A stretch of 13,540 nucleotides of DNA from Baffinella frigidus (Eukaryota > Cryptophyceae > Cryptomonadales > Baffinellaceae): positions 441,895 through 455,434 of the forward strand of contig MU646440.1 in assembly GCA_026770585.1 (NCBI GenBank), given 5' to 3'. The first letter of the stretch is position 1, and every line of letters starts with the position of its first letter. Shown piece by piece: positions 6,877-13,540 of the stretch. Position numbers and translations under genes: made by a program. The notes beneath the pieces were generated by a model. That model did no database searches, was not told the DNA's origin, and worked only from the letters and a program-made list of their open reading frames with translations.

Positions 6877-7008
6877 TTTATCCCTTAAGTGGCCAGGGGG
6901 TCAAAATTGATCCCTGACAGGTCCTAGGCAGGTCCTAGGGCCCTACGGTAGGGCGTACCAGCCTACTGGCCACTTAAGGGATGAAGCGGGGGCCACTTAA
7001 GGGATAAA
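6877..7008. mobile_element. Second palindromic MITE-like element, duplicated right end
   Basis: TTTATCCCTTAAGTGGCC at 6877-6894 is an exact inverted match to GGCCACTTAAGGGATAAA at 6991-7008, with TA at the flanks (6879-6880, 7005-7006). An additional internal right end, GGCCACTTAAGGGAT, sits at 6969-6982. The core GTCCTAGGGCCCTACGGTAG is shared in part with the MITE family at 1258-2034. No coding capacity. Confidence 0.7.
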
Positions 7009-7489
7009 GCGGGCTGAGCCAAAGCCAAAGTTGACCACACTTGGTCTTCCCCCACATGTGTGCTCTGCAGGAGGAAACGCTGTAGTTAGTCAAGTGTCGT
7101 GGGAGTCTTGGTAAGAGACTGTGATGCATGGGTCATTCGAAATTAAGCACACGCATTGTCCCTAGGGAGGTCATGTGCTCCTTGGACTAGCCTTACGGTG
7201 GGACCCTACGGCGGTGCGTGTCCATAATGTGGAGTAACGCCTGTATCCAAATTTTATCTGAAGGACCTAAAGGACACTCAACTGCTCCCCGTGGAGGGCA
7301 AGACCTTTCCCGCCCCACCCAAAGTCAACTTCCTCCTCCCAAAGTGACCCCGTCCACCCCTGTTGGACCCACATCCCAACTCGGCTGCCGCGCAGGGGCC
7401 GCGCAGGGTCAATCGAAATCCCGCCACCAGACCGCTCGTATGGAGATCCTAGGCTCCTAGGCACAGGTCACCTACACCTTCTATTCGAG
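7009..7489. other. Unassigned, with a MITE-core-like patch
   Basis: No gene is supported. 7158-7212 contains CCTAGGGAGG, CTTACGGTGGGACC and CCTACGGCGG, resembling the core of the palindromic elements but without recognisable ends. An 80-codon frame at 7218-7460 starts with GTG, is Pro/Ser-rich and has no motif; it is not called. Confidence 0.45.
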
Positions 7490-8830
7490 TTCAGGGTATA
7501 GGTTTGAGGTTTGAGGGTTAAGGGTTAAGGGTTAAGGGTTAAGGCTTAAGGCTTAAGGCTTAAGGGTTTAGGCTCGGGAATCTAGAATGTAGGGTTTAGG
7601 GTTTAGGGTTTATGGTGTAGGGTTTAAGGTTTAGGGTTTAAGGTTTAGGATTGAAGGTCGTAGGGTTTAGGGTTTAGGATTTAGGGTTTAGGGTTTAGGT
7701 TTGAAGGTCTAGCGTTTAGGTTTGGGGTTTTAGGTTCGGGGTTTGGTTTGTAAAGTTTCAAGGTTGAGGTTTCATGGTTTAGGTTGCAGGGTTTGGGTTT
7801 TAGGGTTTAAGGATTAGTGTTTCTGTTTTAGGGTGTAGAGTTTAGTTCATGGTTTAGGGTTTAGGTTTCAGGTTTAGGAATTCGGGTTCAATTTTCAGTT
7901 TGGGGTTTAGTGTTCAGGGTTCAGGTTCAGGGTCTAGGGTCAAAAGTTTAGGGTCTAGGTTTCAGGGTTTAAGGTTCAGGTTTAGGGTTTAGTGTTTAGG
8001 GTCTGGGGTTTAGGGTTCAGGGTAAAGGGTTCAGGGTTTAAGTGTTAGGGTTTAGTGTTTAGGGTTGAGGGTTTTAGAGTTTGGGGTTTATGGCTTGGTG
8101 TTTAGGGTTCAAGGTTGAGGCTTTAAGTTTCAGGGTGTAGTGTTTAGGGTTCAGGTCCAGGGTCTAGGGTTGAGGTTTTAGGGTTTCGGGTTTGGGGTTT
8201 AGGGTTGAGGTTTCAGGGTTTAGGGGTTATGGTTGAGTGTTGAGGGTGTCGGGTTTAGGTGTTAGGGTTGAGGGTTGAGGGGTTTAGGGCTTACGGTTTA
8301 CGGTTTGGGGGGTTAGGGTAGATGGTTTAGAGTGTAAGGTTCAGGGTTCAGGGTTCAGGGTTCAGGGTCCAGGGTTTAGGGTTTAGGGTTAAGAGTTAAG
8401 AGTTTAGGGTTTAGGGTTCGAGGTGCGGGGTTCAGGTTTTAAGGTTTAAGGCTTAAGTTTCAGGGTTCAGGGTTTATGGTTGGGGGTTTAGGGTTCAGCG
8501 ATTAGTTTTCAGGTTTTAGGATTTAGGGTTACGGTCTAGGGTTTTAGGTGTTAGGGTTGAGGTTCTGGGGTTTTAGGGTTCGTGGTGTAGGCTTTAGGGT
8601 TTAGGATATCAGGGTTAGGGTTTAGGGTTTAGGGTTTAGGGTTCAGGGTTCATGTCCATGGTCCAAAGTTTATGGTTCTGGGTTCAGGGTTTATGGTTCA
8701 GGGTTGTAGGGTTTATGGTTTAGGGTTTAGGTTTTAGGGTTCGGGGTTTAGGTTTTGGAGTTTAAGGTTCAGGTTTCAGGTTTCAGGGTTTAAGCTATGA
8801 TCTTTATGGTTCAGCGATTAGGGTTTCGGG
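7490..8830. repeat. Large degenerate TTTAGGG-type array, G-strand orientation
   Basis: About 1.34 kb of heptamer-derived sequence: TTTAGGG, TTCAGGG, TTGAGGG, TTAAGGG, with many 6- and 8-base slips. Some variants form local homogeneous runs, such as TTAAGGG/TTAAGGC near 7516-7567 and four TTCAGGG near 8339-8367. The orientation is opposite to the arrays at 1 and 5809. Almost no open frames occur. Degeneracy indicates an old array not maintained by telomerase. Confidence 0.9.
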
Positions 8831-8995
8831 ACCAAATCCCCTAAATCCCCCGCATCTCCATATTCATGCACTGGCAAAAGACATCGCAAAATCTTGAGAG
8901 CTCTTTCCTGGACCAACTTTCAACACTGTTTTGAGAAAGACTCCTCAGTTTCTGCAGCATCATCGGAAGATCATGTCCGTTGGCAAATAATCTTT
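8831..8995. other. Unassigned spacer
   Basis: Non-repetitive sequence between the telomere-like array and the R repeat cluster. It begins with two CCCTAAA-like words in C-strand orientation (CCCCTAAATCCCCC), opposite to the array just left. No gene seen. Confidence 0.4.
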
Positions 8996-9545
8996 GGGTC
9001 CTTAAGGTTTTATTTCTCCCAACATAGCCCAACGACACGCCTTTCTGTAGAAAAGATCTGCAGAAAAAGCATTTTTGCTTTCGGATCGCGTTTAGGTCTC
9101 CAGTGGTCCTTTAGGTCCGTTAGGTTTTCATTTCTCCCAGCATGGCCCAACGACACGCCCTTCCGTAGAAAGGATCTGCGAGTCCTTTAGGTCCTTTAGG
9201 TTTTAATTTCGCCCAACGTATGCCAACGCCACGCCCTTCTGTAGAAAGGACTGCAGAGAAAGCATTTTTGCTTTCGGATCGCATTGAGGTCTCCAGTGCA
9301 GAGGCTCGTGAGGAGGGGATAGAGGGTGGTTCTCTTGGGGTGAGTGAAGGTATACCAACCTTGTTAGGTCTTTTAGGTTTTAATTTCGCCCAACATATGC
9401 CAACGACACGCCCTTCCGTAGAAAGGTAGAAAGGACTGCAGAAAAGGCATTTTTGCTTTCGGATCGCGTTTAGCTCTCCAGTGCAGAGGCTCGTGAAGAG
9501 GGGATACAGGGTGGCTCTCTTGGGGTGTTTGAGGAGTGCCAATGG
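8996..9545 (+). repeat. R-family dispersed repeat, four tandem copies
   Basis: Four same-strand copies start near 8996, 9105, 9182 and 9364. The consensus runs GGTCCTTTAGGTTTTAATTT, CTCCCAACATATGCCAACGA, CACGCCCTTCCGTAGAAAGG, then GCAGAGAAAGCATTTTTGC, TTTCGGATCGCATT, a GTGCAGAGGCTCGTGA block and GGTGGTTCTCTTGGGGTG. Copies three and four are near full length (about 160-180 bp); the first two are shorter. The same amino-acid strings appear in frames on both strands, so it looks like a repeat rather than a gene. Confidence 0.8.
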
Positions 9546-9589
9546 CGACACGCTCGCGCACACACGGCTCATGAATGGGTCATGTTCGT

Positions 9590-9648
9590 GGGAAACCCTC
9601 TGTTTCTACGTTTGGGGCTCACAACCTGAAGATCCGAAGATTTTGGCG
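9590..9648 (+). repeat. S-family dispersed repeat, copy 1 (internal deletion)
   Basis: The 3' part GGCTCACAACCTGAAGATCC and GAAGATTTTGGCG is the same as in copies at 9825 and 12416. Relative to them it lacks about 15 bases (TGAGAGAAAACGA). It lies just downstream of an R copy. Confidence 0.75.
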
Positions 9649-9824
9649 ACAAATCAAGTTTTATGCTATCTTATGCATGAGATTGATGACAAGATATATT
9701 GTCTTTGCATCCCCCACCCATAAGATGACACAGAACGGCGCATTTTTGTCAGATTTCTGCCCGACCCGACCCTAGGAAAATCCCAGCCAACCCGAATTCT
9801 ACAATAGGTCCTTACTGGTTGCGC
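9649..9824. other. Unassigned spacer between S copies
   Basis: Less GC-rich sequence with no ATG-started frame longer than a few dozen codons and no recognisable motif. Confidence 0.4.
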
Positions 9825-9895
9825 AAATAACCTGTTTCTGCGTTTGGGATTGAGAGAAAACGAGGCTCACAACCTGAAGATCCGAAGATTTTCGC
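9825..9895 (+). repeat. S-family dispersed repeat, copy 2
   Basis: AAATAACCTGTTTCTGCG, then TGAGAGAAAACGAGGCTCAC, then AACCTGAAGATCCGAAGATT. It differs from the copy at 12416-12487 at only a few positions over about 70 bases. Confidence 0.8.
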
Positions 9896-10146
9896 GAGGA
9901 GATCAGCCCGGGAATTCCTGATCGATGATGGACAGTTCACACTTTCTTAAAAAAAACGATCTCTAGGCCTCCAAATTTGGCGGCCTGGGCACTTAAGGGA
10001 TACAATTTTTTTCCGACTTGCACCACTCGGGAACCCAGTTTTTCCCGGGAAACGAATTCCCTGAATTCCCGGGCGCGAGAAGATGGAGGGGAGAGCTGGG
10101 CTCTGGGGGCTTTCCAACGCCGTTCCCAGGTCCACGGTCGGCCAAG
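9896..10146. other. Unassigned; palindromic words and a solo element-end-like site
   Basis: GGGCACTTAAGGGATACAA at 9987-10005 resembles the right end of the 6877-7008 element. The palindrome TTCCCGGGAA (10042-10051) and a nearby second TTCCCGGG (10066-10073) follow. No gene is supported. Confidence 0.35.
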
Positions 10147-10389
10147 ATGGCCCGGAATGGCGCCGCTAAGAGCGGCGGTTGCAGCAGCGGTCAGTGGGGG
10201 GCGGCTGAGGGGGGGAACGGCCGTGCATCGGCTCTGAGCCAGCGAAAGGGATCGGTCTGCTGGGGAACCTTGCGAAGGGCAGCCCTTGGCGGGTCGGAGG
10301 AGCAAGAGGAGGAGTATGCGGGGGCTGCAGCGGGCCAAAAACGCCGAATTTTACGTCCGCACACACCCGTGTTTCGCGAACCTTGCTGA
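10147..10389 (+). CDS. Possible small Gly/Ala-rich protein (80 aa), weak
   Basis: ATG at 10147 sits in a good context (gccaagATGg), and the frame runs to TGA at 10387-10389. The product is Gly/Ala/Ser-rich with an acidic patch (GSEEQEEEYAG) and a basic end (QKRRILRP). Its last codons overlap a repeat motif (TTTTACGTCCGCACACA) belonging to the palindrome cluster downstream, which argues against a conserved C-terminus. I recognise no family; this may be chance in GC-rich DNA or an exon fragment. Confidence 0.25.
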   Translation: MARNGAAKSGGCSSGQWGAAEGGNGRASALSQRKGSVCWGTLRRAALGGSEEQEEEYAGAAAGQKRRILRPHTPVFREPC

Positions 10390-10401
10390 ATTTAAGGCCC
10401 A

Positions 10402-10466
10402 TTTAACGTCTGCACACTGACTGCTTTTCTGCGGACGTTAAATTTAACGTCCGCACAGTGACTGCT
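10402..10466. repeat. 26-bp perfect palindrome with flanking 24-bp direct repeat
   Basis: TGCGGACGTTAAA followed directly by its reverse complement TTTAACGTCCGCA occupies 10430-10455. TTTAACGTCTGCACACTGAC (10402-10421) and TTTAACGTCCGCACAGTGAC (10443-10462), both followed by TGCT, are direct copies with two mismatches. A partial third copy lies at 10349-10366. It could act as a hairpin in a transcript or as a protein-binding site. Confidence 0.8.
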
Positions 10467-10504
10467 CAAAAGTGTGTGACCTTAATTTCGAGTTCGCCCT
10501 GTAG

Positions 10505-10546
10505 TGTTTAGTGTTTAGTGTTTAGTGTTTAGTGTTTAGTGTTTAG
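10505..10546. repeat. (TGTTTAG)6 telomere-variant array, G-strand orientation
   Basis: Six exact copies of TGTTTAG, the reverse complement of the CTAAACA unit that fills 1-91. There are no internal mismatches. The unit differs from TTTAGGG by one base (TTTAGTG). Confidence 0.95.
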
Positions 10547-10601
10547 CTTTCAGTGTAACTTGAGAATAGTAGGTCGGCCCCAGTGAGGCAGAGCTAGAAA
10601 A

Positions 10602-10798
10602 ATGCGTCAGAGCCAATCCAGATGCGTCAGAGACAATCAGAGCCAATCCACACTCGTCAAAGCTGACCCCAACGCGTCAGAGCTTGTGAGCCTTGGTTGG
10701 ACAGGTGATGAGCCTCAATGCGCGCCGGCCAAGGCCCGCCACACAAACGAAAGAGAACTTACCTTCATTAGTCAACCATTGAGGCTCATCACCTGTCC
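10602..10798. repeat. TGCGTCAGAG repeats followed by a 22-bp inverted repeat
   Basis: GCGTCAGAGCCAATCCA-like words repeat about four times from 10604 to 10690. The 22 bases at 10699-10720 (GGACAGGTGATGAGCCTCAA and TG) are perfectly inverted at 10777-10798, with a 56-base loop. A 75-codon frame from ATG 10602 crosses all of this and is not called because its sequence is the repeat. Confidence 0.8.
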
Positions 10799-10887
10799 GA
10801 CTCAAACGCCCGATGAGGATACCCTTTAGCCGGTTCTGCCGCGATCCTTCTGCACTGGGGGGCCTGATGTGATCCGAAAGGAAGCAT

Positions 10888-11175
10888 GGCCTTTCTGCAG
10901 GATAAGTTCCGGTGTCCGCCTATGTTGGGAGCTCGAAGAACCTAAAGGACCTAAAGGACCAAGGCTCACAGAGATCGCCACATAGGTCCTTTAGGCACAC
11001 AGGTCCTTTAGGTCCTTGAGGTTTTAATTTCTCCCAACATGGCCCAACGACACGCCCTTCCGTAGAAAGGATCTGCAGAGAAAGCATTTTTGCTTTCGGA
11101 TCGCATTGAGCTCTTCTCCAGTGCAGAGGCTCGTGAGGAGGGGATAGAGGGTGGTTCTCTTGGGGTGTTTGAGTA
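10888..11175. repeat. R-family copies in head-to-head arrangement
   Basis: 10888-10962 is an inverted, degenerate R copy (read on the minus strand: GGTCCTTTAGGTCCTTTAGG, CTCCCAACATAGGC, CTGCAGAAAGGCC). A near full-length plus-strand copy starts at about 10985 and runs to GGTTCTCTTGGGGTGTTTGA near 11172. They meet around repeated CCTAAAGGACC/GGTCCTTTAGG words. Confidence 0.7.
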
Positions 11176-11244
11176 AATCCACAAGGATCGCGCTCGCACA
11201 CACACCGAACCCAAGTCAGCCATTCTGAGGCTCATGGTATCCCA

Positions 11245-11270
11245 TGGTTGAAGTTTAAGAGCTTCAACCA
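11245..11270. repeat. Short hairpin
   Basis: TGGTTGAAG (11245-11253) pairs perfectly with CTTCAACCA (11262-11270) over an 8-base loop (TTTAAGAG). There is no poly-T or adjacent gene, so no role is assigned. Confidence 0.6.
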
Positions 11271-11525
11271 CGGTTACCCCAGAAGAGGAAGCAGCAAGAT
11301 TCACAGGGTCATAGTAGTGCTTTGGTGCTTTTATTTACACTCACGTCGAAGACCACATCCCACCTCACTCTTGAGGAGTTGGGGGTAATCTACGGATGAG
11401 CTCCTCGACTCTACCCATGCAGGTCCAGCCGAGCCTCCTTTGCCCCCTTTTCAGTCCCCCCCCTTTAAAAAAAAAAAGAATTGTTCTGTAGCGTGTTAGT
11501 GAGGTACTGGTCTGCAGTGTCTGTC
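11271..11525. other. Unassigned spacer
   Basis: No supported gene. A C-run and A11 tract (about 11456-11477) are the only notable features; no coding sequence precedes the A-tract to suggest a retrocopy. Confidence 0.4.
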
Positions 11526-11650
11526 TTTAGGTCCTTTAGGTTTTAATTTCTCACATCATAGGTTCAGTGGAGGGGATGTTTGGGTCCCTTAGGTTTTAAA
11601 TGTTCTCAACATAGGCCAACGGCGGAAAGCATTTTTGCTGGTCCTTTCGG
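11526..11650 (+). repeat. R-family dispersed repeat, degenerate copy
   Basis: GGTCCTTTAGGTTTTAATTT starts near 11529, is interrupted, and restarts near 11584 (CCCTTAGGTTTTAAATGTTC, CAACATAGGCCAACG, GAAAGCATTTTTGCT). It appears to be a broken or doubly started copy. Confidence 0.65.
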
Positions 11651-12301
11651 GTATTTCTGCTTCAGTGCTTTGAGCCATTTGATTTCTGGTCACTTTTTTT
11701 TTTTGAGGGATCGGCTGGGAGGCCAGGCCAGGTTTTCCTCAAGTATTTGGGGAGGCAGCGCCCCGGATGCGGTGCCAGGCCAGTCAGGGGGTCGTTCCGG
11801 AAGGGTTTGACGTGACCGATCGGGGCGGTGGCAGCGTCGTTACGTTTTTTGTGTGGTGTGAGCGCTTCAAGTCGGCATGCTGCTTGGCCGAAGCGCCCTG
11901 GTCCATGTTTGGGCTCGGGGGGAGGTGCGTGTCCGGGGTCCGTGCGATTGTTCATTGCTCCTGGGGCTGGACTTTTTACTTGTGGGGTGTTTTGGTGGGT
12001 GGGGATGCCGTGGATGCGAAGTGTGGCCGTCAGCTGATGTCACGTGTTTTGTCGTCCACCAGGCGGACGCTCCATATGTTGAGCGTTGGGTGGTGTTGGG
12101 TGATCGGGTGGTTGTTTTCCTTTTTCTTTTTCTTTTGGTTTTGGTGGTGCTAAAGGTGCTACCCATCAGGTTTTGCTGTGCCCGGGATGGTGGTGGGATA
12201 CTGGGATCCATGCGGTCGCGGGCCCAAGGTGATGGGAGTTGCGTTTTGGTTTGTGAATTGTTTTATTTTGTTAGGGTGATGTTGTTCAAGGGCGGGGGTC
12301 C
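11651..12301. other. G/T-biased segment, no supported gene
   Basis: The plus strand is strongly G+T-rich, with a T9-10 run near 11695, a long pyrimidine tract at about 12116-12138 and many GGTGG words. Three frames over 110 codons are open on both strands. Their products are Trp/Cys/Val-rich (plus) or Pro/Thr/Lys-rich (minus), as strand bias alone predicts. The pyrimidine tract followed by CCATCAG could be an acceptor, but no partner exon is seen. Confidence 0.4.
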
Positions 12302-12404
12302 CGTCCTTTAGGTCATTTAGGTTTTAAATGCTCCCAACATATGCCAACGACACGCCCTTCCGTAGAAAGGACTGCAGAGAAAGCATGTGTTGTCCTTTAG
12401 GTTG
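12302..12404 (+). repeat. R-family dispersed repeat, 5' part
   Basis: GTCCTTTAGGTCATTTAGGT, CTCCCAACATATGCCAACGA and CACGCCCTTCCGTAGAAAGG are present; the copy stops after AAAGCATG, followed by another TCCTTTAGG word. It is followed directly by an S copy, the same R-then-S order as near 9364-9648. Confidence 0.8.
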
Positions 12405-12415
12405 TATCCGTGGGA

Positions 12416-12487
12416 AAATAACCTGTTTCTGCGGTTGGGAATGAGAGAAAACGAGGCTCACAACCTGAAGATCCGAAGATTTTGGCG
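12416..12487 (+). repeat. S-family dispersed repeat, copy 3
   Basis: Nearly identical to 9825-9895. It ends about 80 bases upstream of the start codon at 12569, so it could lie in the promoter or 5' untranslated region of the downstream gene. Confidence 0.8.
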
Positions 12488-12568
12488 GCGAGGGAGGGCC
12501 CGAGAGAGTTCCCCTTGTGCCGGGGGGAGGGGGAGGGGGTTGCTTGTGTGTGGCGTTCCGCAGCCACC

Positions 12569-13081
12569 ATGGGAGCAGCCGCATCGCTGCAAGATGGTGC
12601 GGGTTCGGTTCTGGCGCGGCTGCGTGGGCCCAAGGAGGACAACGACCTGGATCTGGACGACGACGTGACCAATCCAGGCGGCGCGGAGGGCGATGTGGAC
12701 ATGTCAAATCCCACCAAGGTGAAGAGGGCCTACCGGAAGTCCCAGGAGGAGCTGCGGGTTGCAAAGGCAACGCTCTCCACAAACACCGATCGCGTACAGT
12801 CGCTCACCGCCAAGCTCTCGGAGATGCTCGGGGCGCTCAAAGTCCTCAAGACAGAGAACGCCAACCTCGCGCGGGATTTCGAGAAGGCTGAGGCCGAGCT
12901 GGGAAAGATGGCAAACCCCGAGCGCGAGGCGTACATGCACAAGTACGCGCTGGGCAAGCTGCACGAGGAGTTTGATCGCTACAAGGTCGAGGTCGCTGAG
13001 CAGCAGCACAAGGAGGCCCAGGAGATGCGCCGCCTACAGGCAAGCGCGCCCCAGGGAGGAGGGGAACCGTCTGTGGACTGA
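12569..13081 (+). CDS. Coiled-coil protein with N-myristoylation signal (170 aa)
   Basis: The start is chosen at ATG 12569 because its context GCCACCATGG is optimal; the frame ends at TGA 13079-13081. The N-terminus MGAAASLQDG fits the N-myristoyltransferase consensus (Gly2, Ser6), predicting a lipid anchor on the cytosolic face of a membrane. Residues 22-44 are acidic (KEDNDLDLDDD). Residues ~52-157 are charged and helical with hydrophobic heptad spacing (SLTAKLSEMLGALKVLKTEN), interrupted near NPE at 116-118, typical of a coiled coil; then a short Gly/Pro-rich tail. No enzymatic motif is seen and I recognise no family. A role as membrane-tethered scaffold or cytoskeletal linker is inference. 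An S repeat lies just upstream and a MITE copy 269 bp downstream. Confidence 0.75.
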   Translation: MGAAASLQDGAGSVLARLRGPKEDNDLDLDDDVTNPGGAEGDVDMSNPTKVKRAYRKSQEELRVAKATLSTNTDRVQSLTAKLSEMLGALKVLKTENANLARDFEKAEAELGKMANPEREAYMHKYALGKLHEEFDRYKVEVAEQQHKEAQEMRRLQASAPQGGGEPSVD

Positions 13082-13349
13082 GCTGTTTCTTCTTGTCCGC
13101 GGCTCAGTGCCCGCAGGCCGGGGAGCAGATGCTCCATCCCCCTTTTCAAACTTCAACGTGCCTGCCAAGCACGGGATCGCTCAACGCTTGTACAACCGCT
13201 TTCCCAACGGGAGAAAACGGTGCATGCGAAGAAAACGCGCTGACACCTGAGCTGGGGTCTCGGAGAGCACGCTTGCCTCTCGCAGCAATCCGTTCTGGAG
13301 GCTTCCAACCGTCTGCTGACGTCGCGGCACAGCAATCAACGTAGAACCG
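13082..13349. other. 3' flank of the coiled-coil gene, no feature seen
   Basis: GC-rich sequence without a supported gene or an AATAAA signal. Overlapping frames of 60-80 codons on both strands lack motifs. Confidence 0.4.
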
Positions 13350-13471
13350 TACAGGGGTACCTCGCTCATAAGAAACCGCCCCCCCCTAGGACCCTACAGC
13401 AGGGCTATGCCTAGGGCCCTATGGTGGTCCTAGGGGGGGGGGCGGTTTCTTATGAGCGAGGCACCCCCGTA
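13350..13471. mobile_element. MITE-like palindromic element, copy E
   Basis: Same family as 1258-2034, here 11 kb away. TA-bounded (13350-13351, 13470-13471). The left end CAGGGGTACCTCGCTCA is intact; the right end has two changes (GCACCCCCG). The sub-terminal arms are mutually complementary (AAGAAACCGCC with GGCGGTTTCTT), and both differ from the corresponding arms of copy C. Confidence 0.8.
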
Positions 13472-13540
13472 CCCACCATACCGTCAATTTACAATCAACC
13501 TACACGCCATCTTCCAATCAGCCACACGCTGACCCCCCCC

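Noticed and set aside
9120-9572. 150-codon minus-strand frame with REPPSIPSSRASALE repeats
   Set aside because: It covers tandem R copies; no ATG in a good context, and the same string recurs wherever the repeat does.
10602-10829. 75-codon frame starting at ATG
   Set aside because: Most of it is TGCGTCAGAG repeats and the arms of the inverted repeat; no coding signal beyond being open.
11456-11477. C-run plus A11 tract as a possible retroposed polyA tail
   Set aside because: No coding or small-RNA-like sequence precedes it and no target duplication is visible.
11767-12311. Overlapping long frames with hydrophobic runs (FLFLFLLVLVVL), resembling membrane helices
   Set aside because: The composition follows from the G/T-rich strand and the pyrimidine tract; competing frames on both strands, no homology recognised.
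1-13540. tRNA or rRNA genes
   Set aside because: I saw no cloverleaf with conserved A- and B-box words and no rRNA core sequence on either strand by eye; a covariance-model search would be needed to exclude them fully.

Overview
This window reads as nuclear subtelomeric DNA of a unicellular eukaryote, probably an alga or other protist; I cannot name the species. The evidence is four arrays of CCCTAAA/TTTAGGG-type (Arabidopsis-type) telomere-like heptamers, a GT-AG intron in a mitochondrial carrier gene, a textbook eukaryotic start context (GCCACCATGG) on a second gene, and many short palindromic non-autonomous transposons. No bacterial operon, phage or CRISPR signature is visible. Most of the DNA is repeats; only two genes are well supported.

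Layout. 1-278: telomere-like array that begins with 13 perfect copies of the variant CTAAACA and passes into degenerate CCCTAAA. 279-1257: mostly unassigned, with a promoter-like patch near 405-496. 1258-2034: cluster of five ~122-bp palindromic MITE-like elements with TA target sites. 2074-3463 (minus): oxoglutarate/malate-type mitochondrial carrier in two exons; the last exon (18 codons plus stop) lies behind a 316-bp repeat-built intron. 3552-5283: block bracketed by two identical 34-bp direct repeats, containing GC-rich unassigned DNA and a ~1-kb degenerate tandem array. 5588-5812: coding-like fragment that runs straight into a second telomere-like array (5809-6061) which supplies its stop codon. 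6062-6661: open frame with no good start, emerging from that array. 6877-7008: a second palindromic element family. 7490-8830: 1.3 kb of degenerate TTTAGGG-type repeat in the opposite orientation. 8996-12490: two dispersed repeat families (called R and S here), a 26-bp perfect palindrome, and six copies of TGTTTAG, the reverse complement of the variant at the window start. 12569-13081: coiled-coil protein with a predicted N-myristoylation signal. 13350-13471: another copy of the first MITE family.

The most unusual feature is the geometry of the telomere-like arrays. C-strand arrays lie at 1-278 and 5809-6061; G-strand arrays lie at 7490-8830 and 10505-10546. The 1.4 kb between 6062 and 7489 is therefore bounded by outward-facing telomere-type repeats, as a tiny linear chromosome would be. 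The whole 1-10546 interval is likewise bracketed by inverted arrays of the same rare variant. This suggests serial capture or stacking of chromosome ends, but that is inference. The two confident genes show no functional link: one is a mitochondrial inner-membrane transporter, the other probably a membrane-anchored or scaffold coiled-coil protein.
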